This document shows, one piece after another, positions 54,644 to 63,577 of a DNA stretch of 64,000 nt. This DNA comes from Bog-756 sp963725275 (GTDB taxonomy: Bacteria; Actinomycetota; Acidimicrobiia; Acidimicrobiales; RAAP-2): assembly GCA_963725275.1 (NCBI GenBank), contig CAVRXS010000006.1, positions 1-64,000 on the forward strand, in the 5' to 3' direction. The notes under the pieces are model-generated. The model saw only the letters and a list, made by a program, of their open reading frames with translations. It did not search any database and had not been told where the DNA came from. Position 1 is the stretch's first letter. Each line of letters starts with the position of its first letter. Position numbers and translations under genes: made by a program.

Positions 54644-55711
54644 TCAGTTACGAAGCTGCTCATCGGCGAGCATTTCTTCGCACTCGGCAGAGATTGCCTC
54701 CGAGATCATGTCGGTAAAGTCGGGCTTGGAGACCGCGACGTAATCGGGTTGGGATTCGGCTCTGTCTTGGAAGAAGGCCGAGTGAAAACTGTCCATGACG
54801 GCCGCAATGATGGGTTCTCGAACCGTGCGCAGGTCTGGTTCGAATGGCGAGTCGTGGTGGTGGGGTCCTGTGACGATTTCATAGGCAGGGAAGTACGAGA
54901 CGTCTTGGTGAGTATCCGCAGTTTGCCCCGCGGCGACCCGGAGAACGGACTTGCTGTAGACGGTAGCGGCAAGGACGTGATGTGTCGTTGCTGTTGCAAC
55001 CAGCGGGACCGGTGACACAGTAAGGATGATCTTCAAATTAGGTTGAATGCTTCGGAGAAGATCGATCATCTGGTGTAGGTCCGAGACGACCTCTTGAACC
55101 GAGAAGTTGACGAACCCGTGTCGATCCGGATCGAACTCGCCCGCGACCGTCCCCGGGCATGCTGGAAAGACGGCTCCGTCGCTGCGAGAGATCCAGGCTT
55201 CGGTCAGTCCCAATGTGAATATCAGAACGCTCGAGTCCTCAATGGCTGATCGAACGGCACGAAGGTGTTGTGCCGTGAGGGCTCGGTACTCCAGTATCGA
55301 TGATGCTGTGTGGCTGAGTCCAGGTCGGAAGGGGTCGATGAGTCGGCCCTCAGGGGCCGTCCAACACTCCTCGTCGGGATGAAAGCTCCCGATGACTCTT
55401 TCGAGCAGTTGGACCATCTGCCGAGCCGTATAGATGTTCCCGTAACGGGCGCTGTAGGCGTCGTAGAAGCCCAATTCGCCGCCTTCTGGCCACTGGGGGT
55501 GGGTGCACTCGGTGACAACGTAGTGATAGCCCCAACCCCTGAGATACCGCGCAATGTTGGCGGCGAAGCACGAACCGGCTGACATGAAGCGGTCTTGGGC
55601 GGTGAGCTCGAAGCCCGGCCGGTCGGGAACTGATTCGACGGCGAAGTCACGCGCCACTGATCTTGACCAGAACGACCGGTTCGGTGCTGCTCGGTAGGGT
55701 TGCTCAGCCAT
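54644..55711 (-). CDS. GSCFA-domain protein
   Basis: 355 residues from ATG 55711, overlapping the upstream gene by 8 bases. The namesake motif SAGSCFAANIARYLRG is present, with FYDAYSARYGNIYTARQMVQ and FTLGLTEAWISRSDG. GSCFA proteins are GDSL-like hydrolases, often linked to surface polysaccharide. The C-terminal tail from ~290 has unusual charged sequence. Probable partner of the SGNH-like gene upstream. Confidence 0.8.
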   Translation of the reverse strand: MAEQPYRAAPNRSFWSRSVARDFAVESVPDRPGFELTAQDRFMSAGSCFAANIARYLRGWGYHYVVTECTHPQWPEGGELGFYDAYSARYGNIYTARQMVQLLERVIGSFHPDEECWTAPEGRLIDPFRPGLSHTASSILEYRALTAQHLRAVRSAIEDSSVLIFTLGLTEAWISRSDGAVFPACPGTVAGEFDPDRHGFVNFSVQEVVSDLHQMIDLLRSIQPNLKIILTVSPVPLVATATTHHVLAATVYSKSVLRVAAGQTADTHQDVSYFPAYEIVTGPHHHDSPFEPDLRTVREPIIAAVMDSFHSAFFQDRAESQPDYVAVSKPDFTDMISEAISAECEEMLADEQLRN

Positions 55712-56513
55712 CCGACCGACTCCCGAGCCATTCCAGGACTTCACGCATGTAGAGGGTTCCGTACGCGCTGTTCCCGTGGGTGACGTCATCGGTCCAATAG
55801 GGCGCGGCCAACATGCCCGCCTGATCGGTTGCCTCCTCGGGTGGCGGCACGAAATCGGCACCGTGGGAGGCTGCGAAGGATCCGTATGTTTCCAGCATCA
55901 CCGATCGAAGCCTATTCCTCACCGGATCGGCGACGATTCGGGCATCGGCCGGATTCAGGTTCAACTCTTCCATGACGGCCACGAAGTGAGGGGACTGGGC
56001 CAAACGCTCCCTCGCAGCCGGTTCCGGCAAGGGAGGTGGCGGTCCCAGCAAGCAGACCCGGATCTCACGGTCCCGGAGTGTGTCGAGGATGGACAACAGA
56101 GCAGGGTCCTTCTCCAGGCGCGCAGCGACCGAGGACCTGACCACGCTGTAGGGGATGAGCTGCAGCGACGGATCGACATCATGTCGGTCCTCGTTGGGAA
56201 GAAGGACATCGAAGGGCGGTCCGTTGACTAGTAGGGCCCTGACGCTCATCTGGTTGCCCAACCACATGAGGGCGACGTGCGTGGCTCCCGACCCAACAAC
56301 GAAATCGACCAGAGACCTCGATACCTCCAGCCGCCTGAAGCCTGATTCTGACCACTGAGCACCGACCATCGCATCTCGCCACTTGGCAAGGAAGGACACT
56401 TCGAGGCCCACGTCCAGTGGAGCAACCGAGCCACTGGCAGCGTTTCGTTCAGCCCCCTCGATCAGGGCCAACGTGTGCGAGTGGCCAGCGACAATCAACC
56501 GGTGCGTCAGCAA
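55704..56513 (-). CDS. SGNH-like hydrolase of unknown specificity
   Basis: 269 residues from TTG 56513 (GAGGAAG just before; TTG is a weaker start). A catalytic-looking LIVAGHSHTLALIEGA at the N-terminus and DDVTHGNSAYGTLYMREVLE with Asp and His at the C-terminus, both typical positions for SGNH/GDSL enzymes, but the normal nucleophile motif is changed (GHSHTLA). It is coupled to the GSCFA gene. Role could be deacylation of a surface glycan or lipid. Confidence 0.6.
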   Translation of the reverse strand: MLTHRLIVAGHSHTLALIEGAERNAASGSVAPLDVGLEVSFLAKWRDAMVGAQWSESGFRRLEVSRSLVDFVVGSGATHVALMWLGNQMSVRALLVNGPPFDVLLPNEDRHDVDPSLQLIPYSVVRSSVAARLEKDPALLSILDTLRDREIRVCLLGPPPPLPEPAARERLAQSPHFVAVMEELNLNPADARIVADPVRNRLRSVMLETYGSFAASHGADFVPPPEEATDQAGMLAAPYWTDDVTHGNSAYGTLYMREVLEWLGSRSDG

Positions 56514-56602
56514 CTTCCTCTCGCCTCGATAGCCCTGCCTCTCGGGTCAAGTTAGCTGACTGCTGGGCTCATGTTCCACGTACCAAATCGGCGCATCGAC
56601 TG

Positions 56603-56700
56603 GCTCGGCCCTCGACTGGAACGAACCGGCCGTTCGCGTCCACCGGTCGCTCGGGTCCCAGGCACTCGACGACCGGACCGGCTACGCCACGGCGGTGGCG
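56603..56700 (+). pseudogene. GNAT acetyltransferase relic
   Basis: The frame reads SALDWNEPAVRVHRSLGSQA and DDRTGYATA, matching the C-terminal end of the GNAT gene at 43845 (LDWNESAIRFYQSLG). No start or N-terminal part is present. Evidence of an earlier copy of this enzyme. Confidence 0.55.
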
Positions 56701-56733
56701 GTCTGTCCGATTTGGCCGACCGGGACCGACCGC

Positions 56734-57564
56734 TCAGATCGTGAACGCCAGGTGCTCGACCAATTGCCGGCCGAGCTCGGGGTCGCCGGAGAAGTCGATC
56801 TCCCTGGTGTGGTCCGTCCCCGGGTCACGACGGCCGCCGGTCAGACGCAGGAACGCGGTCGCCGGAAGCTCGATGCCGACCGTGGGGGGACCGTGCAGCT
56901 CGTGAACGATCTCGGCCCGCTCGGCGACCTCGACGAGGTAGGTGCGCGGAACCGGCCCGCTGAGCTCGATGCGGACCCGCGACCCAGCGGGCAGTCGCGC
57001 ACGACGCCCGACGATGTACCCGAGACCGGTGGACACCTCGTCGAGCGCCGAGGCCACGTCGGCAACGTCCTCGCGGGGAGCGATTCCGAGCGCGTAGCGG
57101 ATGTCGTGCTCGTGCAGGTAGCAGTCGTAGTGGCGGATCCGCATGAACCGGCCGTAGGTCTCGTCCCGCCCCGCGGGTGTCCACGACGGGGCGTCGAAGT
57201 CCGCCTGGGTCATCGCGTCGAGGGCCGACCCTCTCCGGTCGGTGACGTCCGCGAAGCGCTTCAGCAGCTCGCCAGTGCTGAGCCCGCGCATCGATTCGAC
57301 CCAGAGCTCGTTTGCCTCGGCGATCGGGTTGGCCAGGTTGGCAATGTGGGAGATGTCCACCGTCGGCGCCGGTTCGCCGAGCAAGATCGACTCGGTGCCG
57401 ATCACATGGCTGAGCACGTCCCGGACGCTCCAGCCGGGCAGGCAGGTGGGCGTGTACCACTGGTCGTCGGTCAGTGGGGTACAGAGCATGCCCAGGGCTT
57501 CGAACTCGTTCCGCAGCAGTGCCACGGAACCAGTCCTGTCAACGATGGTCGGCACAGCGCTCAC
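56734..57564 (-). CDS. Maleylpyruvate isomerase family mycothiol-dependent enzyme
   Basis: 276 residues from GTG 57564. DinB-like N-terminal fold (LPGWSVRDVLSHVIGTESIL with conserved Trp and His), HYDCYLHEHDIRYALGI (metal-binding His), and C-terminal MDMPI-type beta region. Members use mycothiol as thiol cofactor, a marker of Actinomycetota. Substrate not defined. Confidence 0.86.
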   Translation of the reverse strand: MSAVPTIVDRTGSVALLRNEFEALGMLCTPLTDDQWYTPTCLPGWSVRDVLSHVIGTESILLGEPAPTVDISHIANLANPIAEANELWVESMRGLSTGELLKRFADVTDRRGSALDAMTQADFDAPSWTPAGRDETYGRFMRIRHYDCYLHEHDIRYALGIAPREDVADVASALDEVSTGLGYIVGRRARLPAGSRVRIELSGPVPRTYLVEVAERAEIVHELHGPPTVGIELPATAFLRLTGGRRDPGTDHTREIDFSGDPELGRQLVEHLAFTI

Positions 57565-57638
57565 CGTAGCGGCACTCCCGGTCGGCCTGCGGCGGTGGCC
57601 GGGCCCGCACGAGCCGCAGGGGCAATTACGCTGGGGGG

Positions 57639-57902
57639 ATGACCACTCCTGAGCCCTCCCCGAGGGCCGCCGGCGAACCAGGCGGCCCGACGACCGTCGA
57701 GCTCTCGATCGAGGGCATGCACTGCGGATCGTGCGTGGTCCTGGTCGAAGAGGCCCTCACCGAGCAGTCCGGTGTGGCCGCCGCTTCGGTCGACCTGGAC
57801 AGCGCCCGGGCCGTGGTCGGGTTCGACCCGTCCGAGATCGGGGTCGACGAGCTGCGCGCCGCCGTCCAAGCGGTCGGATACGCCGCCACCCCGGTCGGCT
57901 AG
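57639..57902 (+). CDS. copZ: CopZ-like HMA copper chaperone
   Basis: 87 residues from ATG 57639 (after GGGGGG). Single HMA domain with GMHCGSCVVLVEEALTEQSG (Cys-x-x-Cys), preceded by a 20-residue Pro/Gly-rich tail. It binds Cu(I) and hands it to CopA, encoded 30 bases downstream. Confidence 0.85.
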   Translation: MTTPEPSPRAAGEPGGPTTVELSIEGMHCGSCVVLVEEALTEQSGVAAASVDLDSARAVVGFDPSEIGVDELRAAVQAVGYAATPVG

Positions 57903-57932
57903 CGATGGACACGAGCCCGGGGTGATCCCTCC

Positions 57933-60614
57933 ATGGTGACCTCGTCGCCAGTGGCGGCGCCCGCCCCGGCGACGGCCGCTCCGAGCTCGGACACCACCGA
58001 GCTCGAGCTCGGTGGGATGCACTGCGGTGCGTGCGCCACCCGCATCGAGCGCTCGCTCAACCGGCTCCCGGGAGTGGCGAGCGCCTCGGTCAACCTGGCC
58101 ACCGCGCGCGCCTTCGTCTCCTACGATCCCCGTCGGGCCGGACCCGACGACCTCTGCGACGCGGTCGTCGCGGCGGGCTACGACGCCGTGCCGGTCGCCG
58201 CCGGCAGCCGACCCGAGACCGCCGACCCCGACCACTGGGTGGTGCGTGCGGCCATCTCGTGGCCGTTGGCCCTGTTGGCCCTGGCGGTGTCCCTCGGGGC
58301 CGCCGAGACACCGGCCGCCGGATGGACGGTGCTGCTGCTGGCCGCGGTCGTCGAGTTCGCCGGGGGTTGGCCGTTCCTCCGCAACAGCGCCCGGTTGCTC
58401 CGCCACGGTGCCACCAACATGGACACCCTCATCGCGCTCGGCACCCTCGCCGCGCTGGCCGTGACCGCCGTGGAGGCGATCGCACTCGGCGGGCGCCACG
58501 TGCATCTCGGGGGGAGCGGCGCCTTCGCAGCACGGCTCCACGGCGTCATGGCTCCGCTCATCGTGGCGATCCTGGCCACCGGACGGGCAGTCGAGGCGCG
58601 GGTCCGTGAGCGGGCCGCCCGCGCCCTGCATTCCTTGTTGTCGCTGCGCCCGCCGACCGCCCGCGTGGTCACCCAGGCCGATCCCGACGGCGAGCTGGTT
58701 GCACCCGAGAGCGTGCCGGTCGGCGCGCTTGTGCAGGTGCGCCCCGGCGAGGCACTCGCCCTCGACGGAACGGTGGTCTCGGGGTGGTCGGACGTCGACG
58801 AGTCGATGCTGACCGGCGAACCACTGCCGGTCGAGCGGGGACCGGGCAGCGCGGTCACCGGAGGCACCCGCAACGGCAGCGGCGTGCTCGTCGTGCGGGT
58901 CGGGGCTGTGGCCGCCGAGTCGGTGCTGTCCAGGCTCCAACGGCTGGTCGAGGATGCCCAGCGCGACAAGGCACCGCTGCAGCGGATCGCCGACCGCATC
59001 AGCAGTGTCTTCGTCCCCGCCGTCCTCATCGGGGCCGCGCTCACCTTCCTGGTCTGGTGGGCGGTCGTGGACGATCTGGGCCGGGGCGTGCTGGCTGCGC
59101 TCGCCGTGCTGCTGGTGGCGTGCCCCTGCGCGATGGGACTGGCGGCGCCCGTTGCCATGATGGTCGGCTGTGGGCGGGCCTCAGCGCTCGGGATCTTCGT
59201 GCGCGGCGGGGACGCCCTCGAACGGCTGGCCAAGGTGGATCGGGTCGCCTTCGACAAGACGGGGACCCTCACCGAGCGGCACGCTGTCGTCACCGGGCTG
59301 GCCTGGCTACCGGATTGGGACGCGCGTGCGGTGCTCTCGCTGGCCGCAGCCGTCGAGGCGCCCAGCGACCACCCGATCGCGACCGCTGTGCTCGATGCGG
59401 CCCGGGACCGGGGTGCACCCGTCGGCGTCGCTTTCGACGTCGTGGCTCTCCCGGGGATCGGCGTGAGCGGGACGGTCGAAGGGCACCGGGTGACGGTCGA
59501 ACGTCTCGCCGATGACCACCTCCCCCCAGCGCTCGAGGGGAAGACCGCAGAGGCCCAGCGAAAGGGTGAGACGGTGGTGGTCGTCACATGCGACCGTCGC
59601 CCGGTCGCGGTCGTGGCGGTTGCCACCCCGCTGCGACCCGAAGCACGCGCCACGGTCGCCCACCTCTCGGCAATGGGGCTGCCCGCCTCGATCTTGAGCG
59701 GCGACAGCGCGGCGGCAGTCGACGCCGTCGCGGCGGACCTCGGGATCGAGGACGCCCGCGGTGCGCTCGGACCAGCCGGAAAGGTCGAGGCCCTCGGACG
59801 GTTCCACGACGCGTCGGAACGCGTGGTCATGGTGGGCGACGGGGTCAACGATGCTCCCGCCCTGGCCGCGGCCGACGTCGGGTGCGCCATCGGGAGCGGA
59901 TCGGAGGCCGCGCTCGCGACCAGCGACGTGGCCCTGCTGAGCAACGACCTCCAAGGGGTCCCGGCGGCCATCGGCATGGCCCGGTCCACTTACGCGGTCA
60001 TCGTCCAGAACTTCGGCTGGGCGATGGGGTACAACGCCGCGGCGCTCCCACTGGCCGCCACCGGGCTGCTCGACCCGCTCGTGGCGGCCGTGGCCATGGG
60101 ACTCTCGAGCGTCCTCGTCGTCCTCAACAGCCTCCGCCTCTCACGCCTCGGTCGTTCGGGTCCGTCGGACGTCGGCAGCCCACGGACGCTCGGCACGAGG
60201 TGGGGTGTGGTGGCGTCGGTGGCCCTGCCGGTCCTCTTGTTCGCCTCGCTGACCGTGGTGAGCCAGGTGGTCTCTCCGGCGCGGGGGCAGTCCCTTCTGC
60301 CCTCCCTTCCCTCGATCACCACGGTCGCCCTTCCCCGCGGCGGATCGGTCGAGACCTACTTCTCCCCCGGTGGAGCCGGGGTGAACCAGCTCCACCTCAT
60401 CTTCTCGGGCTCGTCGGCCGAGCTGGCCTCGACCCACCCGCTGGTGACCGCAGGCCCGGTCGGACGTCCTGCCCAGATCCTGCGACAGCTGACCGTCTCG
60501 ACCGGGCACTTCACCGAGATCGTTGTCCTGACCACGGGTTCCTGGCACTTCCGGGTGACGACGCCGTTCGGACAGGCGCCGGTCAGCTTCACCCTCGACC
60601 ACGTCGTGCCCTGA
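57933..60614 (+). CDS. copA: Copper-exporting P-type ATPase CopA with C-terminal extracytoplasmic extension
   Basis: 893 residues from ATG 57933. N-terminal HMA domain with GMHCGACATRIERSL (Cys 31,34), then P1B-ATPase: TGE at 294-296, VACPCAMGLAAPVA (CPC 397-399), DKTGTLT (Asp441), SDHPIATAV and GDGVNDAP near 635, plus the YNAAALPLA copper signature. It pumps Cu(I) out. Beyond the usual end (~750) it has an extra helix (VVASVALPVLLFASLTVV) and a ~110-residue domain (SVETYFSPGGAGVNQLHLIF, TVSTGHFTEIVVLTTGSWHF) resembling YtkA-like copper domains, which the extra helix would place outside the membrane. Unusual for CopA. Confidence 0.93.
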   Translation: MVTSSPVAAPAPATAAPSSDTTELELGGMHCGACATRIERSLNRLPGVASASVNLATARAFVSYDPRRAGPDDLCDAVVAAGYDAVPVAAGSRPETADPDHWVVRAAISWPLALLALAVSLGAAETPAAGWTVLLLAAVVEFAGGWPFLRNSARLLRHGATNMDTLIALGTLAALAVTAVEAIALGGRHVHLGGSGAFAARLHGVMAPLIVAILATGRAVEARVRERAARALHSLLSLRPPTARVVTQADPDGELVAPESVPVGALVQVRPGEALALDGTVVSGWSDVDESMLTGEPLPVERGPGSAVTGGTRNGSGVLVVRVGAVAAESVLSRLQRLVEDAQRDKAPLQRIADRISSVFVPAVLIGAALTFLVWWAVVDDLGRGVLAALAVLLVACPCAMGLAAPVAMMVGCGRASALGIFVRGGDALERLAKVDRVAFDKTGTLTERHAVVTGLAWLPDWDARAVLSLAAAVEAPSDHPIATAVLDAARDRGAPVGVAFDVVALPGIGVSGTVEGHRVTVERLADDHLPPALEGKTAEAQRKGETVVVVTCDRRPVAVVAVATPLRPEARATVAHLSAMGLPASILSGDSAAAVDAVAADLGIEDARGALGPAGKVEALGRFHDASERVVMVGDGVNDAPALAAADVGCAIGSGSEAALATSDVALLSNDLQGVPAAIGMARSTYAVIVQNFGWAMGYNAAALPLAATGLLDPLVAAVAMGLSSVLVVLNSLRLSRLGRSGPSDVGSPRTLGTRWGVVASVALPVLLFASLTVVSQVVSPARGQSLLPSLPSITTVALPRGGSVETYFSPGGAGVNQLHLIFSGSSAELASTHPLVTAGPVGRPAQILRQLTVSTGHFTEIVVLTTGSWHFRVTTPFGQAPVSFTLDHVVP

Positions 60615-60631
60615 CGCGCGGCTCGACGACC

Positions 60632-60646
60632 GCCCGCTGCGCGGGC
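60632..60646 (+). terminator. Hairpin between convergent copA and lipoprotein genes
   Basis: GCCCGC pairs with GCGGGC around TGC. Short GC-rich stem, no T-run, but ideally placed. Confidence 0.4.
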
Positions 60647-60658
60647 TGACAGAGCCGG

Positions 60659-61186
60659 TCAGTCCCCGGCCCAGCAGCCGAGGATGACGTCGGCCACGGT
60701 CACCGCAACCGACGCCGAGCTGGTCGCCGGGACCCCGAACTGGGGTGGGAGGCCGGCATTGTCCACCACCAGCACCTTCCAGTCCTTGCGCACCACCACC
60801 GAGCCGTCGGTCGTCTGGAAGGCGCCCTGACCGAGGTTCTCGAGGTCATGTGCCTTGCCGAGGGTCCCGGCCAGCGAGTCGTAGTAGGCGTACGTCTCCG
60901 ACCAACTCGAGAGCTCCTTGACCGACAGCCCGAACGAGCCGGTCGGATAGGTGTAGGTGCAGGCATACAGGTGGTCCTCCCAGGTCGGCACCGACACGTG
61001 GGCTTGTTCGCCGAGGGCCGAGGCGAGCTCCGCCTGAGCTTCCTCCTGACAGACCTGCTTGGCGATCTCCGATGGGGTGGACCCAGCGGGAACCGGTGGC
61101 CGCGTGGTGGACGGGGCTGCCGTGACCCCGCCGCACCCGGCGGCGAGACACACCACCAGGGCCAGGGCGAGCGGACGCGGGCGCAC
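60659..61186 (-). CDS. Lipoprotein of unknown function
   Basis: 175 residues from GTG 61186. Lipobox signal LALALVVCLAAGCGGVTAA. Mature part has AKQVCQEEAQAELASALGE, CTYTYPTGSFGLSVKELSS, FQTTDGSVVVRKDWKVLVVD. No family named. Likely membrane-tethered on the outside. TTG 61213 is another start. Confidence 0.65.
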   Translation of the reverse strand: MRPRPLALALVVCLAAGCGGVTAAPSTTRPPVPAGSTPSEIAKQVCQEEAQAELASALGEQAHVSVPTWEDHLYACTYTYPTGSFGLSVKELSSWSETYAYYDSLAGTLGKAHDLENLGQGAFQTTDGSVVVRKDWKVLVVDNAGLPPQFGVPATSSASVAVTVADVILGCWAGD

Positions 61187-61231
61187 GCGGCGAGCGTAGC
61201 AGCGTACAAACAAACTCCCAGGTCAGAGGCG

Positions 61232-62527
61232 CTAGATCCGCGCCGTCCGGCCGGGGGTCGACACCGCGGCCCGGCCCGGCGCCTGCACGATCCCGACCAG
61301 CTCCACGTGTTCGGTCATCGGGAAGAGGTCGAAGGCCCGCAGCGATCCGAGAGACCAGCCGGCATCGAGCAGGATGCGCAGGTCGCGGGCGAACGCAGCA
61401 GGCTCGCACGAGACGTAGGCGATGCGCCGGGGAGCGGGATCGAGTCCGGCGAGGGCCCCCATGACCGGTCGGCCGGCCCCCGCCCGCGGCGGATCGAGCA
61501 CGACCAGGTCGGGCCGGCCCAGCCGCTGTGACACGACGGCGACCGTGACCGCGCCGCGCACCACCTCCACCTGTCCGAGCCCTGCCGCGTTGCGGCGGAG
61601 ATCCGCGCAGGCTGCCCCGCTCCGCTCGACCGCGGTGACCGAGCCGGTGGGTCCGACCGCACTGGCCAGACCGACGCTGAACAGCCCGGCGCCGGCGTAG
61701 AGATCGGCCACCCGCTCGCCCGGCTGCACGTCAGCCCCGTCGAGCACCGCCCGGGTGAGGGCGGCCGCGGCCCCGGGATGGACCTGCCAGAACACGCCCG
61801 CGTGCACGGTGAACCGGCGCCCGAGCACCTCGAAGACGACATGGTCGGGCGCGCGCAGTGTGCGTCCCCGGGACACCAGTCCGGCGTCGATTGCGGGATC
61901 CGAGCGCAGACCGCCCTTGCCCGTCTCGACAAGGACGACGGGAGGGCCCCCGTCGGGAGAGGCCACCACTTCGATCCGGTCGGCGCCGGTCCAGGAGACC
62001 GAGCCGACCCCCGCCCTGTCGACGGATGCGGTGGCGATCGGGCAGCGCTCGACGGGCTCGATGTCGTGGGAGCGGTGACGGTGGAGGCCGGTCCGGCCCA
62101 CGCGGTCGACCGCGAACGACACCCGGGTTCGCCATCCCAGGCCGTCCGGGGCCCCGGGCACTTCCTCGACCGGCACCCGCAGTTCGAGTCCGGAGAGCCG
62201 CGAGAGCTGCTCGGAAACGAGGTCCTCCTTGAGGCCGCGCTGAGCGGGGAGCGCGACGTGCTGGAAGTCGCAGCCCCCGCAGCGGCCGGGCCCCGCGTGG
62301 GGACAGGGCGGCACGACCCGGTCGGACGAGGGCTCGAGCACCTCCACCGCGTCGGCCCGAAGGAACGAGGCGGTTTCGGACGTGATCCGCGCCCGGACCC
62401 GCTCGCCGGGGAGGCTGTGGCGCACGAAGACGACCCGGCCGTCGGGAGCCCGGGCAACGCACCCGCCTCCTGCCGCGATCGCGCCGACGGTCAGCTCCAC
62501 GACGTCGGGGGTCACGCTCGGAGTCAT
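61232..62527 (-). CDS. TrmA/RlmD-type RNA (uracil-5-)-methyltransferase
   Basis: 431 residues from ATG 62527. N-terminal TRAM domain (LTVGAIAAGGGCVARAPDGR), Fe-S cysteines in VPPCPHAGPGRCGGCDFQHV, SAM domain (VADLYAGAGLFSVGLASAVG) and catalytic Cys in YVSCEPAAFARDL with base Glu in MTEHVELVG. Methylates U in rRNA or tRNA. The exact target (1939, 747, tRNA 54) is not clear from sequence. Confidence 0.86.
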   Translation of the reverse strand: MTPSVTPDVVELTVGAIAAGGGCVARAPDGRVVFVRHSLPGERVRARITSETASFLRADAVEVLEPSSDRVVPPCPHAGPGRCGGCDFQHVALPAQRGLKEDLVSEQLSRLSGLELRVPVEEVPGAPDGLGWRTRVSFAVDRVGRTGLHRHRSHDIEPVERCPIATASVDRAGVGSVSWTGADRIEVVASPDGGPPVVLVETGKGGLRSDPAIDAGLVSRGRTLRAPDHVVFEVLGRRFTVHAGVFWQVHPGAAAALTRAVLDGADVQPGERVADLYAGAGLFSVGLASAVGPTGSVTAVERSGAACADLRRNAAGLGQVEVVRGAVTVAVVSQRLGRPDLVVLDPPRAGAGRPVMGALAGLDPAPRRIAYVSCEPAAFARDLRILLDAGWSLGSLRAFDLFPMTEHVELVGIVQAPGRAAVSTPGRTARI

Positions 62528-62659
62528 AGCACCAGCCCGGCGGAACGACGGAGCGCGCTCCGGCCGTCGTCCCGGCCCGGATCGAGAAGCCTGCGACCGC
62601 CGGCCGGGATAGGGTCGCCCCGGCTGCGAAGGACGACAGGACGAGCGGGGGAGGTCGGC

Positions 62660-63346
62660 GTGGACATCGAGGAGGCCCTCTACACGACCCGGGCGATGCG
62701 CAGGGTCCGTCCTGACCCGGTGCCCTTGGACGTCCAGGCCAGGATCCTCGACGCCGCCATCCGCGCCCCGACGGGAGGAAACGCGCAGAACTGGCGGTTC
62801 CTGCTCCTCGACGATCCACAGTCCATCGCCCGGATCGCGCCGCTCTACCGGCACGCCATCGGTCAGCTGTGGGAGACCGTCTACGCCGAACAGGTCGCCG
62901 CGGTCGAGGCCGACCCGGACAGCGCAGAGAACGTGGAGTGGAGCCGGATCCGGTCCTCGGCCCAGTGGTTGGCCGACCATTTCACCGAGGTCCCGCTCTT
63001 CCTCTTCGCGTTCGTTCAGGCCGACCCGACCGGCGGATCGATCTACCCCGCTGTGTGGAGCGCGCAACTCGCGGCCCGGGCACATGGGGTGGGGAGCTCG
63101 CTGACCGTCGTGCTCGGGGTCTGGCATCCGGACGAGACGTTCGAGATCCTCGGGGTACCGACCGATGAACAGTGGATCATGGCCTGCTGCGTGAGCTTCG
63201 GGTACCCGACCGGGCGATGGGGCGTGGCACCGCGGCGACCGGTCCACGAGGTCTCGTACCGCAACCGCTGGGGCACGCCGGTCGGGTTCACCATCGGACA
63301 GCCGCTCTGGTCCCCCGGACAGAGCGGAGCCGAGGCTCAGCCGTAG
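62660..63346 (+). CDS. Nitroreductase-family FMN oxidoreductase
   Basis: 228 residues from GTG 62660 (GGGGGAGG upstream). Features: FMN-binding ALYTTRAMRRVRPDPVPLD at the N-terminus, AAIRAPTGGNAQNWRFLLLD, and VGSSLTVVLGVWHPDETFEI. It reduces nitro or related substrates with NAD(P)H. Divergent from the methyltransferase gene. Confidence 0.85.
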   Translation: MDIEEALYTTRAMRRVRPDPVPLDVQARILDAAIRAPTGGNAQNWRFLLLDDPQSIARIAPLYRHAIGQLWETVYAEQVAAVEADPDSAENVEWSRIRSSAQWLADHFTEVPLFLFAFVQADPTGGSIYPAVWSAQLAARAHGVGSSLTVVLGVWHPDETFEILGVPTDEQWIMACCVSFGYPTGRWGVAPRRPVHEVSYRNRWGTPVGFTIGQPLWSPGQSGAEAQP

Positions 63347-63401
63347 CGGGCGCAAAGTCCAGGTCAACAGGGGCGGTGGTAGAGTCCCGCCCCGCAGACG
63401 C

Positions 63402-63472
63402 GCGGCTGTAGCTCAATGGTAGAGCCTCTGATTTCCAATCAGATGACGAGGGTTCGATCCCCTTCAGCCGCT
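63402..63472 (+). tRNA. tRNA-Gly (anticodon TCC)
   Basis: Cloverleaf fits fully: acceptor GCGGCTG pairs with CAGCCGC, D arm GCTCAATGGTAGAGC, anticodon loop TTTCCAA with TCC, T arm with GGTTCGATCC. Discriminator T at 63472. Reads GGA. Confidence 0.95.
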
Positions 63473-63542
63473 CCGGATGGGCGTGACCTGGCCGAATTGC
63501 CGCCCGGGTGCGCAGCTGCCCCCAGGCGCTTAGTACGTATTA

Positions 63543-63571
63543 TTGACTATCAATATCGTTGACGATATCGT
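63543..63571 (+). promoter_or_regulatory. MarR promoter with operator palindrome, leaderless
   Basis: TTGACT (63543-63548), 17-base spacer and TATCGT (63566-63571) precede ATG 63578 by six bases. A perfect inverted repeat ATATCGT-TG-ACGATAT (63553-63568) lies across the spacer and -10, a classic MarR-type operator. Confidence 0.65.
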
Positions 63572-63577
63572 CCCGGT

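Noticed and set aside
57561..58940. Minus-strand frame opposite copZ-copA
   Set aside because: Antisense to clear HMA and P-type ATPase motifs.
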